Source of the DNA: Papilionanthe hookeriana x Papilionanthe teres
Lineage: Eukaryota > Streptophyta > Magnoliopsida > Asparagales > Orchidaceae
Assembly (NCBI GenBank): GCA_022702705.1
Contig: CM040425.1
Span: 5,162,001-5,226,000 of the forward strand
Direction: 5' to 3'
Length of the DNA: 64,000 nucleotides
Shown here: piece after piece, positions 9,304-19,471 of the stretch
Numbering within the stretch: the stretch's first letter is position 1
Layout: each line of letters begins with the position of its first letter
Position numbers and translations under genes: made by a program
Notes under the pieces: generated by a model
Seen by the model: only the letters and a program-made list of their open reading frames with translations
What the model was told of the DNA's origin: nothing
Database searches by the model: none

Positions 9304-9311
9304 TATAAATA
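9304..9311 (+). promoter_or_regulatory. TATA box of the Athila-type LTR
   Basis: TATAAATA sits 75 bases after the last GCGCC motif and about 25-35 bases before an AC-rich presumptive start region (9335-9365). The LTR fragment at 37709 has TATAAAAAG at 38159-38167 in the equivalent place, also downstream of a GCGCC cluster. Confidence 0.6.
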
Positions 9312-10560
9312 TGAGGCTACTCCTTCAGAGAAAAACACCCACAAACCACCAACGCCCAACCTAGTCCCCTAACCCCATAGTCCATTTAGAGAGAGAAATT
9401 AGAGAAATATTTTAAGGGCCATATTTATAGTTTCTTTTATTAATTAGTGAGTTTATTTTAGAGTTTGTATTGAGAGTATTTGAAGAGTCGATGCTTTTGA
9501 AGTCTATTTACTTTGGAGTCGAAAGGATTCGTAGGTTCGATTGGAGAAACACTTAAGATAAGTATTTGTATTTTGATTCAAAGTTTTATTTATATGTTTT
9601 GTTGTTTAAATTCGAGTGTGTTACGAGTAGTTACTTTACTTTCTCCTTTCAATTATGAAAAGATAAATAAGATAATATAAAATTCGTTGGAGAATTAAAA
9701 ACTATATATATATTTTAAACATTGTGATGATGTTAATACCAGATCTTAATTTACTATTTAAATTGGCCATTTAAATTGTTAAAATCTATTGAAGAGTTTT
9801 GAGATCTAGAAGGAGATGAATTCTTAACTAGTAGATATCACATGAATCCTTGGGTAGTCGAAGGCCTTGCGCGGGTTATTCAAGGTGAAGTGCAAATAAA
9901 TAGAAAAATATTATTCAAAGGGCGTAGAATTGATAAGTTTTTAGAGTGACAGGCTAAATTCTTGTAATTTGGTTTATAGAGAAGGAAATGGTCACTAAGT
10001 AGAGTCGACCATAGCCACCTTGGACATCTAAGTAGTGTGAGCCTGCAGATTAACCCATTCTACTAACAATACATCTAGACCTGATCTATAGATTAACCAA
10101 TGTTCTTTATACTATCGAGCGAAGGTAAAGAAGAGGAATGCTTCTATTTGGCACAATACCATAAATTTATATTCTCCACGAATATTACATTATCTAAAAA
10201 GTCTTGGATTAATTGAAATGAAGAAAGTTGTTTGCTTATTTTTATTTACATCAATCATTACTTTATTACTCGCTTTATTTCGCATCTAAGTAAATTAAAT
10301 ATCAACTTTTTAACTTTAAAATAAATACATAAAAATAAAATCAAAATATTTAAAAAAATCTATAATCCTCCTCGTGGGATCGATACTCGAGGTCTTTATT
10401 TAAAGCCCTATACTACTTGAAACGATACGTATACTTGCAGTAGTACTCCCATAGTGTGTAAAATATTTTCCATAAAATTATATTTATATACACTAGCCGC
10501 TATTATTATTTGAGTCAAAGTATTGGCTATAAAATATTTTTGATAGCATAAATTACTGCA

Positions 10561-10580
10561 TTGTTTGGCGATTGCAAACC
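10561..10580 (+). other. Degenerate primer-binding-site region after the LTR
   Basis: TTGTTTGGCGATTG directly follows the LTR end. Athila-type elements commonly show TTTGGCGCCGTTGCCGGGGA-like sequence here; only the TTTGGCG start is kept, so the tRNA primer cannot be named. Confidence 0.4.
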
Positions 10581-10726
10581 AAGTTTTTGGTGCATCTGGG
10601 ATGAAGGGTCATCCGTCCACCATATTTTTGTTATGTAGTCAATCACAATTTCCATATGAGAGTTGGGAAAATGTTCTACTTCCATGAAGGCATATTGATC
10701 TAACTAATCCTTATGACTACGAAACA

Positions 10727-10909
10727 ATGAGAGATGAAGATGATATGAATTTTCTTGCTGAATCAACCTACACAGATTTCACAACCGATTCAACCCTATT
10801 TGAAGGTTCCAGAATGATATTAAATAGGATCAAACAGTTGGAGAAAGAGGTACAGAACGTTATGAATGTAATCAATAACATTTTTGATTTATTCGATCAT
10901 ATAGATTAG
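10727..10909 (+). CDS. Small coiled-coil ORF of Athila-type element N1
   Basis: Sixty codons from ATG 10727. The C-terminal half (NRIKQLEKEVQNVMNVINNI, then FDLFDHID) has heptad-like spacing of hydrophobic residues and looks like a short coiled coil. Translation past the stop continues with similar character (RMKEQFDHTGRIEMG). The ORF at 32324-32611 has the same layout (LKKIEGEISLLHTKFENLFH, YEHMD) and the same position upstream of the transposon-protein ORF, so this is a conserved small protein of these elements. I do not recognise a family, and its role is unknown. Confidence 0.45.
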   Translation: MRDEDDMNFLAESTYTDFTTDSTLFEGSRMILNRIKQLEKEVQNVMNVINNIFDLFDHID

Positions 10910-11500
10910 AGAATGAAGGAGCAATTCGATCACACTGGTCGAATTGAGATGGGCTTGATTAATCTGAGGAAGAAGAACGCGGTGATTGCTGAGAATTCAT
11001 CTGACAAATTTTCATTTCATCCTTTTTTACAATTTGTTTGTGCATCAGCAATCAATTGGAAGCATTAGAGGAGAGGATAGTTCTGAAACCGATGTGGAGT
11101 AATTATTGGATTCTACTTATGTTTATTGTGTGTTTAGTTTGGTTTGCTTAATTTTGCTTGGTGTGTGTAGTATTTACTTTGCTTTGCTTTGTAATTTGAA
11201 TTTGGATTTAGATATGCTTACTTTCATTGTGTGCTCAGATTTTAGTGTTTGCTTATCGTAGCGTACTTGCAACACTAAACATCTAAGAGTTGTTGGTTTG
11301 GTTTGAATGAACATATTTGGTGTTTATATTGTAACTTGGATTTTATATATATAATTTTGTTATGTATTGTTTGTCTAAAGAATTGTGTTAATTATTGCTT
11401 GTGAGATGAAGTAAATGCTTATTGAAGTGTTAAACATAGTTGTGGAAATCAAAACGATCGAATTTACGAAAACATTTTCGGACCCAAAAAAAATTTTGGA
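10910..11500 (+). other. Non-coding T-rich spacer of N1
   Basis: No ORF or motif of note. A T/G-rich stretch (11100-11400) with repeated GTTTGCTT/TTTGCTTTG wording resembles the segment at 34620-34900 that follows the transposon-protein ORF in the second Athila-type element. Confidence 0.4.
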
Positions 11501-11620
11501 CTGGCGCCGCCAGCACCCAAATCCAGGGAGTTTGGCATATTTTCCAAATAGAGTGCCGCCGGTGCCCTATCGAGCTCCACCAGCGCCAAGTATAGAAAAT
11601 CGCCGACACCCTCTTATTTC
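11501..11620 (+). promoter_or_regulatory. Internal GCGCC module upstream of the transposon-protein ORF
   Basis: CTGGCGCCGCCAGC, a TGCCGCCGGTGCC-like unit and CCAGCGCC occur within 105 bases, about 360 bases before ATG 11975. The spelling matches that of the LTR at 14424 (GGCGCCGCCGGCGCC), not that of the LTR at 8718. It is followed by a CT-rich stretch (11640-11690). This could be an internal promoter or a captured LTR piece. Confidence 0.45.
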
Positions 11621-11974
11621 ACGTTTTTTACCCTGGGACCTGCATATTTTTCCATTTCTTTCATCTTCCTCCTCCATTTTGGCGATTTTGAAGACCTAGG
11701 GCTTGCTAGATCTCGAATTTGAAGTGATTTCTAAGCTTTTCGAGAACAAATCTACACTTCCCTTGGTAATAGCTTCACTTTAAATTAAATTTTTTTTTAT
11801 TTTCACCATGGAAATCTCTCACATTTCTTAAGTTGGAATTTTTGGATTGTTAAAGAGATTTTGAGATTTCCATGATGAAATTTGCTCTTACTTGTTTAGT
11901 ATAGTATTTGGAGTTTGTTACATTGTGAATTTGGGATTTATTGTAATTTTCTTGCAAATTTTTTAGAAATTCAC

Positions 11975-13012
11975 ATGGCTCCAAGGATGAGTAAAGGGAA
12001 GAGAAAATTAGATTTTGATGAAGAAAAATTCATTAATATTAAAGCGCAATTTCGCTTTAACTCTTACCTTTACAATAAGAAGTGTATCCAGGATCGAGCT
12101 TTTGATAGTCCTGGTGGATATGTAGAACAGTTAAATGTAGAGCGAAACTTGGAATGATTTTGTTATTTTACCTTGAATTTTGTTATGGGAGTTGTTAGAG
12201 GTTTCTATTCAATTGTGCCCTGGACTGAGATTGAGTATGTGTTAGTTAGAGGAAAAATGGTTGAGTTTACTCCTCAACGTATCAATGCTTTCTATCAGAC
12301 TCGGGAACCATTTGTTTGTGAATATGAAAACTTTGATACTCGAGGGGAAAATATGAGAGAAGTGATTGCTTTTCTGACGGATGGAAGAGGGGAACGGAAA
12401 GTAAGTCAAAAACAATTAATTAAATTCCCCTCTTCCACATTGAATGTTGCATAAAAAGTTTGACATTATTTCATCTTTGCAAGACTTTTACATTCTTATC
12501 ACTACAGCAAAGTTACAAGGGATAGAGAAATTCTCAACTATTGTATTCAGAGGATTAAAAAGATTGATATTGGAGCTATTGTTTACAAGAAAAATCAGAC
12601 TATTGCTAAAGGCGAGACCACTAGTGGATTAGGGCATCCTGCTTTAGTTCATGCCCTGTGTATTTAGTATGGAGTGGAGTTCAACAGTTCTGAAGAGTTG
12701 GCTATACCGCTGAGATCAATTACAAAGACTATTATCCGTACTTATGAGTCTCATGTGGGAGCCCGAGTTGAGAGTAGGAGTATTGATATTCCTACTACGA
12801 GTTATGATGTTCCATCTACATCTGAGCCGCCTACCTTATCTGATATTATGGAGCAACTGAGATTACAGAATGCTAGTGTGGATAGACTCCATGTTAGGAT
12901 GGATTTGTATGAGGCCAGGAGTGATATGAATGAAGATTATCTGCAGAAGAGAGTTGAGTTCGATATTGCCTATTATGATGCTCAGGTCAGATTTATGAGG
13001 GGGGGAGTCTGA
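11975..13012 (+). pseudogene. Athila-type 'putative plant transposon protein' ORF (N1)
   Basis: ATG 11975 starts MAPRMSKGKRKLDFDEEKF, a basic N-terminus typical of this family, then CIQDRAFDSPGGYVEQLNVE. After a stop near 12155 the domain resumes in frame at 12173 with VVRGFYSIVPW, YVLVRGKMVEFTPQRINAFY, AFLTDGRGER and FPSSTLNVA. After further breaks it continues with GLGHPALVHALC (near 12630) and a C-terminal region (12674-13012) with LSDIMEQLRLQNASVDRLH, a probable coiled coil, and YDAQVRFMRGG. In Athila-type elements it occupies the place of the env-like third ORF. Function is unknown. At least three stops or frameshifts make it a pseudogene. Confidence 0.7.
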
Positions 13013-13850
13013 TGTGATATTTCCTGCTTGCCCCGCTATACACCATATAGAACTGACCCTGCTGATGACCCTGTTGTTGATCCTGGTGATGGAGATTGGT
13101 AGATTGTTTGTTTCTATTTCTGTTGTTTTGATTGTGTTGTGTTGTACTGTTGTGATGTAGTAGTTATTTGCTTTTCATGTGATGTGTAACCTTGTTGGTG
13201 TACTGTTATGTTGTATTAAAAAATTGAAATTGTTAAATGGACTATGTAGTATTGTGATAGTTTGTTTAGTAGTTATGGTGTTTTGTTCGATGTTTAAATG
13301 TCTAAAGTTAATTTCTCTTTACCCATGCAAATGTTTAAAATATTTATATCAATGTTACTAACTGTTTCATGCCTGCTAGTTGTAAATTTTGACTAATACC
13401 AGATAGCAGATGAAGATTTCAAGACCCCAGCACAAAAGGTTAGTTTTGTTTTACTCTCTATTATTTCAAATTTATTGAAAAATTTAAGTCTGGGGTAGGG
13501 TAAAGAAATATTAACTCTTATTTGTTCTTAATTATTATATTTTCAAAAATTATTAGCATAACTTCCGGCAGTTGAACCTCACTGTAAGTAACTAAAACTT
13601 TGTATTTTAATTAAATATTATGGAAGGATTGGATGAAAGTTTTTAGTAATAAAGCTTAATTTTATAAGGGTAAGATATTTGGTATGAAAGGATTTGATTA
13701 TAGTTAACTATTTAAAGTAAAGAAAACTGTATTTTTGAAATATTAAGGGACTTAAAGTATTGTGTGTTAAGAAAAGATTGTGACTTTATGATGAATAATA
13801 AAGCTTGTACCTAATTATAAAGAAAGGAGGTGTCTCAAGTTTGAACTTTA
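13013..13850 (+). other. Non-coding 3' region of N1 with a polypurine-tract-like sequence
   Basis: A T/G-rich untranslated stretch without ORFs of note. At 13481-13500 the sequence AATTTAAGTCTGGGGTAGGG resembles the polypurine tract that precedes the LTR 930 bases downstream. The second Athila-type element has the same arrangement at 34951-34970. Confidence 0.45.
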
Positions 13851-14060
13851 GAAAGAGGAGAGTGAAGTTTAAAATCATTAAAGGCTATCCAGATATAGTA
13901 ATCCTCATTAAGAAAAAAAGAGAGAAAAAGAAAAGAAAAGGAGGATTAAAAAACAATCCCAAAAAGAAAAGGAAAAGAAAAAAAAGAGAAAGGGAAAGAA
14001 AAAGATAATTATGAGGAGAAGCTTGAGGAGATGCCTAATAAAAAATTGGCTTCACTTGAA
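13851..14060 (+). other. Conserved non-coding block around a homopurine tract (N1)
   Basis: The block starts with ATCATTAAAGGCTATCCAGA, continues into a ~95-base almost pure A/G run (13908-14003) and ends with GAGATGCCTAATAAAAAATT. Both flanks are nearly identical in the other Athila-type element (35339-35388 and 35477-35520), although the LTRs and ORFs around them differ much more. No reading frame is conserved. Confidence 0.6.
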
Positions 14061-14404
14061 TTACCCTAAAAGGAGAACTTGATTTCATTCCTGAATTTAT
14101 ATTTAATGTATTAGTCTACATTCTGATAAAGTTTGCATGAACTCCTTTTTCACATAATCTTTCAAGGCACTCTTAATGTAACAAATTATGGCTTATCTTG
14201 AAATAAATAAAAGGCTAGAACTTTTAGACTTGATTGCTGAATATTCTTATACATGTAGTATTGACCTGAGTTACTAAATTTCTTTCTTAAGATTTAACCA
14301 ATATATTTTTTTGAATGAAAAATTTTAGTATCTTACAGGTGAAAAGTGCATTGCTTAGAGTTATATTTTTATGTTGTAAAAGGATTACTAGAGGACAAGT
14401 AATA

Positions 14405-14423
14405 GTTAAAGTTTGGGGGATTT
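14405..14423 (+). other. Polypurine tract before the downstream LTR of N1
   Basis: GTTAAAGTTTGGGGGATTT lies directly before the TG that opens the LTR at 14424. TTTGGGGGA is the usual polypurine tract core of Athila-type elements, where plus-strand DNA synthesis starts. Confidence 0.65.
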
Positions 14424-14735
14424 TGATGCACCAAAAATACATATTGTTTTTGCTATATAATTTTACCCATTTTTTGTGATATTGCACTTTAAAGAAAGGT
14501 ATTATTCATGATTTGTTGGAGGTATGATGATTTTAGGTGATTGGAGCGAAAAGAAATGAAAAGGAACGAATTCAGAGCAAAAAAGAACAAAAAGGAGGAA
14601 AACAGGTTCTGGCGCCGCCGGCGCCATTTTCCAGAGAACTTGACAATATTTTAACGATAGAGCACCGCCGGCGCCCAATGTCGGTGGAATTCAAATTTAA
14701 GGAGTTTTGGCGAGTTTTTGAAGGGATGCCTATTG
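14424..14735 (+). repeat. 5' end of an Athila-type LTR, truncated
   Basis: It starts TGATGCACCAAAAATACAT, with ATATTGCACTTTAAAGAAAGG near 14478 and two GCGCC palindrome groups (14610-14625, 14661-14675). Homology switches at about 14735 to the Tat LTR, so the rest is missing. Confidence 0.65.
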
Positions 14736-16468
14736 AACTTAGTTGTTCTTTGGTGAAGAAAATCATCCTTAGTAAAATACCAGAACCTAGACGTCATAGA
14801 AAATGACTAGCAATAGGATTAGTATCTTGGTAGACAACCAGAACCTTCCCCTAACTTTACCTAAGAATTCTCTTGCAAATATATAAATGCTTTAATATGT
14901 GTCTTAAGTGCAGGTGGGAGTGACGGGAATGCTTATCAGGTACGTTTTTATTTTACTGCAACTTATTTACCTGTGTCGTACTTTCTTTCTTGTAAAATTT
15001 GCATGTTAAACAAGAATGTCACCCTGCATGAAAACTGAAACTTTTAGGATAGCCACAAAACTGAAACCCAAAACTAAATTAAAATCAACACAAGATAAAA
15101 TTTACCACCACGAAATTTAAAATATAAAACAACTCAAAATTTAATCACAAACAGAACAATAAAACTACAACTACAATTAAATTAAAATGTCTCATTGGAT
15201 GATCAGAAATACCTCGGATGATGTAACCTACGTGTTGCTAACGAGATTTCCCACTGTCTAAATGAAGGTGTGGAACTCATTCAGTTGAGTTTAGCAAATT
15301 CATTTGGACTAAGTGAACCCGATGAAAATAACGGTGTCGGAATGATGGAACCATGGGATCTTAACCAGTGTTGTTATAACTAACTTTAATATTCCCCTAA
15401 AAAAATGTTAAGACATTTGAACCTTAAGACTTTTCTAAACCAAAAAACTTCTCTCATCTTTTGATTGCCACTTTCTAAAACTAAACCCTCTGCAACAACG
15501 AGAAGCTTGGAGCACAGCGGGCAGCACGACCATCTTCGTCAGCAAAACTTGAGTCTACTTCAGCTAAACCTTTTCTTAGAATTAAACAACAAGCCATAGG
15601 ATTTCGAGGTAGTCTGCCTAGTGCAACATAAATCTTCAACTTTTCGTTAGGCATTTGCATAATTGTATTATGCAAATTAAGCCCTAAACGGTCTTAGGAC
15701 TTCGAGGTAGTCATTTGGTACGACATAAACCCTCACATCTTCGAGGTTATTTGTATGATTATGTCATATAAATAAGTCCTAATTAATTAAAATTGGCAGG
15801 ATTGAAACATTAAATAAACTCTCAAATTGAAGCCAAACAATAGGATAGTCGGGAAGTCACCGAGGTTCACTTCGGTTCTGTGACATCCCTTACTTCTCTT
15901 CCTTTGGACACCTAAAATAAAATGTTCCAAATTTGAGCTATTCTCTATTGAAATTTCTAAAATCCAATCCTTTGAAACATTAAACTTCGAAATTCTTGAG
16001 AGCAAAACCATTGATCATTATCGAGAGTTTTCTTGAGTGTCTTCGGACAATTAAGATGTAATTAACTATAGGGGCTTGCCCTTATAGGGAACTTTAAGAA
16101 CCCACGTAATATAAACCCTGCTTAATTCCTTTATATTAAGTAGGGGAACTTGTCGGCTTATAAAATTGGTTCGCAGACCAAACGGATGTCACAAATCTCT
16201 AGTTTATTTAATCGAGCCCCATCATCAAGTAGTGTATCTATTCCTCGGGATAGATATACGGTTTATGATGCGGTGCTCGTTTATATAAACTATTTGGGAT
16301 GTGAGAACGGTTTTATTTCATATCTTAAATTTTTTTTAAAAAAAATCAAATGCTACTTTTCAAATTATATATATTTAAATTAAATTTAAAATCTGAAAAT
16401 TCACCGACAATTTTTGTAGGCGACCCTTTTTTTTTTAAATACAACACAACATAAAAAATACGCCGACA
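14736..16468 (+). repeat. 3'-terminal 1.7 kb of a Tat LTR (copy P)
   Basis: The sequence from GAAGAAAATCATCC (about 14745) to the terminal CGCCGACA (16461-16468) matches LTR C at 57900-59643, in the same orientation, block by block: the ATGACTAG/GGTAGACAACCA block, ACGTGTTGCTAACG, the TCGAGGTAGT repeats near 15600-15740, TATTAAGTAGGGGAACTTG, and the GTAGGCGACCC segment near the end. It abuts the third ORF of T2, which runs on the opposite strand, so it is not T2's own 3' LTR but a separate, antisense, left-truncated insertion. Confidence 0.75.
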
Positions 16469-17012
16469 GGCATACGCTTCTTAAGTCCCATATTCCTCCA
16501 GTCGTAGCACATTGCAGTTCGGGCATACTGAGAATGCCCCTGAAGTAGTCAACTGTCGAGGGAAGTCCGAGCTGCACGTCTCCTATGAAGATTTCCTCCA
16601 TCAAGTCCTGTATTAGCTCTGGTTCTTCGGCAAGCTCCGGTTCTATGTCAGTCCTTGGCAGACTTTCTTTCATCTCAGGTTTGTAGGGAACTTCTTCTGG
16701 TACTGGTGGGAACTTAGTGGCTACATGTTGGGCCTGCCTCCTCTCCATCGTGTATAGTAGACGACGTTTGCGGCGATTTGCATTCCTTCTCTTAGTACGT
16801 CCCAATGTCGTATCCGGGTGTCTCTCAATTGAAATTGCAACTAGATCACCTCTCAGAGTGGTGATCATGGACGAAAGTTGACCGTGTCTGCTGTCAAGCA
16901 AGTGTTAATCGACAAATCCTCCAGTACCACCATACCCCGAGGACTGTCCCTCTTCCTGCAGTGCGAGGTTTAAGCCGCTCTTAGAAGCAAATACCTACTT
17001 CCATCCTGACAT
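16469..17012 (-). pseudogene. T2 third ORF: basic protein without visible AlkB domain, 3'-truncated
   Basis: ATG 17012-17010 follows a TGCAG acceptor-like sequence, as in T1 and T3. The N-terminus MSGWK, then (after a stop) FASKSGLNLALQEEG, loosely resembles the MSNGRL..GVSLAL start of the AlkB ORFs. After a stop, 166 codons (16901-16404, the last part already in LTR P) contain TKRRNANRRKRRLLYTMERR, equivalent in position to the basic linker RRRNKNRRIAKML of T3, then a Glu/Pro-rich part and DVQLGLPSTVDYFRGILSMP. No AlkB motif appears before the frame is cut at 16468. It could be a different C-terminal domain, or the AlkB part may have been lost. Confidence 0.55.
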
Positions 17013-17256
17013 TTCCTGCACAAGATTGACGGAGAGATGTCAGTGGTTGGTATTTTGCACGAACAAAACAATATCAAAATTCATTTTAATGAGTTTTAAG
17101 TTATGTGGTTTCAAATTATGTCAATGTGATTATGTTATCTAATGTAATCCCATGGAATTTAAAATTTAAAAAATTTCACATGAATGTTTTGTGGAAGGAG
17201 ATTTTATTTTATTTTATTTTGAAGTTATTACAAAATTTTTAAACTAGTCATAGATA
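17013..17256 (-). other. T2 spacer between integrase and third ORF
   Basis: AT-rich, with no ORF. By position it corresponds to the putative intron of T1 and T3 and ends in a CTCTCC..CTTGTGCAG acceptor-like sequence next to the third ORF. Confidence 0.4.
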
Positions 17257-18560
17257 CTGGCCACATAGCTTCATCGGAACAAAAGTCCTTTGACATTTTC
17301 ACATCGCGTAATATCTCTTCAGGTATCGTCCATTTATCGACAACATAGGCGTTTCCCCTTGCGAATCCACCAACTGGTAAGCTCCTCCAGAGTAAACTTC
17401 CTCCACAACGAATGGTCCTTACCAAGACAGTTCAAATTTCCCACCTATCTTGCAATGTGGTAGAATAGGTCTTCTGAGTACGAGTACGAGGTCACCAACT
17501 TTGAACGATCTCGGGCGGACCAATTTATCGTGAGCCTGGATCATCTTTGCTTGATAGAGTTCCAAATTCTGTTGTGCAAGTAATGTCTTCCCTTCGAGGC
17601 TTTCCAATTTTGCTAGTCGGAGCCTGACATTATCTTCTGTAGTGATTTGATCTGCAACGGCGACTCTAAGTGATACTAGTTGTACTTCCAATGGCAAGAC
17701 TGCCTCGGATCCATACACGAGAGTGTAGGGTGTAGACCTTGTCGGGGTTCTAACTGTCGTCCTGCAAGCCTAGAGCGCTTCTAGTAACTTCTCATGCCAT
17801 TGTCTTTTGTTGTTGTCGAGCGTTTTCTTCAAAATCTGCACGGTGTTACGTTGAATGCTTCAGCGATCAGATTAGCTTAGGGGTAATAAATTGTGGAGTA
17901 CCTCCAATCTATCCCGTGGCATCTGACAAAATTGTTGATCTTGGTGCTCTTAAAGGCGGACCCATTATCAGAAATGATTTTGTACGGCACACCAAATCGG
18001 TAGATAACCTGCTCCTTGAAGAAATGTAGACTTGTTGTGCTATGACCTGTCGTAACGGAATGACCTCTGCCCATTTCGAAAAGTAATCTGTAGTGGCGAG
18101 AATGAACTTGTGTCCTTTAGAAAAAGGAGGGTCTATCGGACCTACTATGTCTGTATCCCAACACTCGAATGGCCACAATGCCATCGTGGGGTGTAGAACA
18201 TTCAGAAGTTGGTGCAGGACCACTCTGTGTACTTGACATTGATGTCATTTCTTAGCTGTGTCCATGCAATCTGTCATCATTGCCGGTCAGCATATCCGAG
18301 TCTCTTGATTTTCAATTTCATTTTCGGTCCTGACTGGTGTGCTCCGCACAATCCGGCGTGAACCTCTTTGACGATATTCTGTGCTTCTGCTTTGCCAAGA
18401 CACCTAATCCACATCTGGTCGAAGGACCTTTGTATAGAATACTGCTAATTAACATGTACGACATTGCTCTTTTCTGTATTTGGTGCACTGTGGACTTATC
18501 TTCTGGTAACTTTCTAGTCCGTAAATATTTTGTTATCCGCTGACGCGCGTGTCATCTATT
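17257..18560 (-). pseudogene. pol (IN): T2 integrase, degenerate
   Basis: The segments, in different frames, follow the T1 integrase throughout: KQKHRISSKRF-like and GAHQSG-like N-terminal region (18300-18400), HQCQVH, WPFECWDTDIVGPI (first catalytic Asp), FGVPYKIISDNGSAFKS (second Asp), a frameshifted LIAEAFN (third acidic position, Glu kept), YGSEAVLPLEVQL, GDLVLVLRRPI and GPFVV. Frames break near 18060, 17880, 17720 and 17420. The last cysteine-rich part of the zinc site has a stop in place of one Cys. Non-functional. Confidence 0.85.
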
Positions 18561-18599
18561 ACTGTAGCTGCTAGTATTTCATTTCCCAGTTTGTGTAAA

Positions 18600-19107
18600 G
18601 TGTCGAGGTCTCTCTGTGAGAGAACCTGGCATGCTCATATAGTGATATCTATAGAATCCTCCGGTGGACATGCAAATTCTTTAGCCAGTTTAGCTAAAGC
18701 ATCTGCGTAAGCGTTATCTGCTCGAGAAATTCTATAGAATGTTAATCTGGGGATTTGCTCCAAAAGTTTCATGGTGTACTGGTGATAATCTGCTAATCTT
18801 GGTTTCAGAATTCTGTACTATCATGCCACTTGCTAGATGACGAGTTGTGAGTCGCCGTAAACGGCAATGTCAGTTATGTCCATTAAAATTGCTAATTCCA
18901 GACCTGTAATCAAGGCTTCGTACTCTACTTCATTTTTGGTTCATGGTTCTGTTTGATGGTAGGAGAAGCTTAGAATTTCTCGATCCGGTGTCATGAAGAT
19001 CAGACCAATACCTACCCTGCCTGGTATTACTGTATGTTTTCCTTTATCTTTTCTGGCTGAAGAAGCACCGTCGAAGTACATTTCCCAACATCGTGTATTC
19101 GGTTCCT
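18600..19107 (-). pseudogene. pol (aRNH): T2 second (archaeal-type) RNase H, degenerate
   Basis: Reading the minus strand from 19085: EMYFDGASS, NEVEYEALITGLELAI, VYGDSQLVI followed by a stop, and ISRADNAYADALAKLAKEF. The D, E, D and D positions can be traced, but stops interrupt the domain, including one directly after GDSQLVI. Same order and place as in T1. Confidence 0.75.
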
Positions 19108-19471
19108 CTACTTGTAGTATTTGCTCGTCTGGTAGTTCGTCGTCAAGAGGAGACCAGCTGGTAGTGGGTGCGCAGCGAGGAAATCTGCTAAAATCTGCCT
19201 TTTGATAGCACGAAGGGGCACAAAATTTATGTCAAATTGCAATAGTATCATCGACCATCTTGCAAGATGTCCAGAAAGAGTAGGTCGGGTCATCAAATAT
19301 TGCAATGGATTAACTTTCGAAATCAGGTTTACCTTATGAGATAACATGTAAGGTTGATGGTATTAGACATCGACTCAAGTAGTCGAGTGCATTTTCTTTA
19401 CCTTCATCATTGACTTGTGCAAGGAGAGCTCCGAGGGAGTCGTCTAGGTCGTGGTATAAAGTATCGACGGT
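19108..19471 (-). pseudogene. pol (gRNH): T2 Ty3-type RNase H remnant
   Basis: The part LSHKVNLISKVNPLQYLMTR, LSGHLARWSMILLQFDINF and RQILADFLAAHPLPA is open (19347-19111). The upstream part, with LDDSLGALLAQVNDEG-like sequence, lies in another frame (19470-19380). About 60-70 residues between them are missing compared with T1 (the YYLSPRLIP to KLKHYM region is reduced), so there is probably a deletion near 19360. Confidence 0.65.

Larger units (their letters stand above)
8718..10560 (+). repeat. Athila-type LTR (1.84 kb)
   Basis: It starts TGATCCATGAAAAAAATACC and ends CTGCA. Three internal blocks match the LTR at 35879-37371: the ATTATGCTTTAATGAAAGGT element near 8780, the GTGCAAATAAATAGAAA to GAGTGACAGGCTA block near 9890-9955, and the ACTTGAAACGATACGT segment at 10415-10430 near the 3' end. 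A cluster of GCGCC palindromes (8911-9230) lies upstream of a TATA box (9304). The LTR is inserted in an older transposon-protein ORF. Confidence is higher for its being an LTR than for its exact ends. Confidence 0.75.
8718..14735 (+). mobile_element. Athila-type region N1: LTR, small coiled-coil ORF, transposon-protein ORF, PPT, 3' LTR start; no gag-pol
   Basis: The order is an LTR (8718-10560), degenerate primer-binding site, a small coiled-coil ORF (10727-10909), a transposon-protein ORF (11975-13012), polypurine tract (14405-14423) and the first ~312 bases of a downstream LTR (14424-14735). Gag, protease, RT and integrase are all absent, so this would be a non-autonomous derivative. The two LTRs look quite diverged at their 5' ends and carry different GCGCC motif variants (CGCCTAGGCG upstream, GCGCCGCCGGCGCC downstream), so they may come from two related elements rather than one. 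Confidence 0.6.

Noticed and set aside
14736..16468. LTR copy P as the 3' LTR of T2
   Set aside because: P runs on the plus strand when oriented by its TATA-donor relatives, while T2 is on the minus strand, and no polypurine tract lies at the junction.
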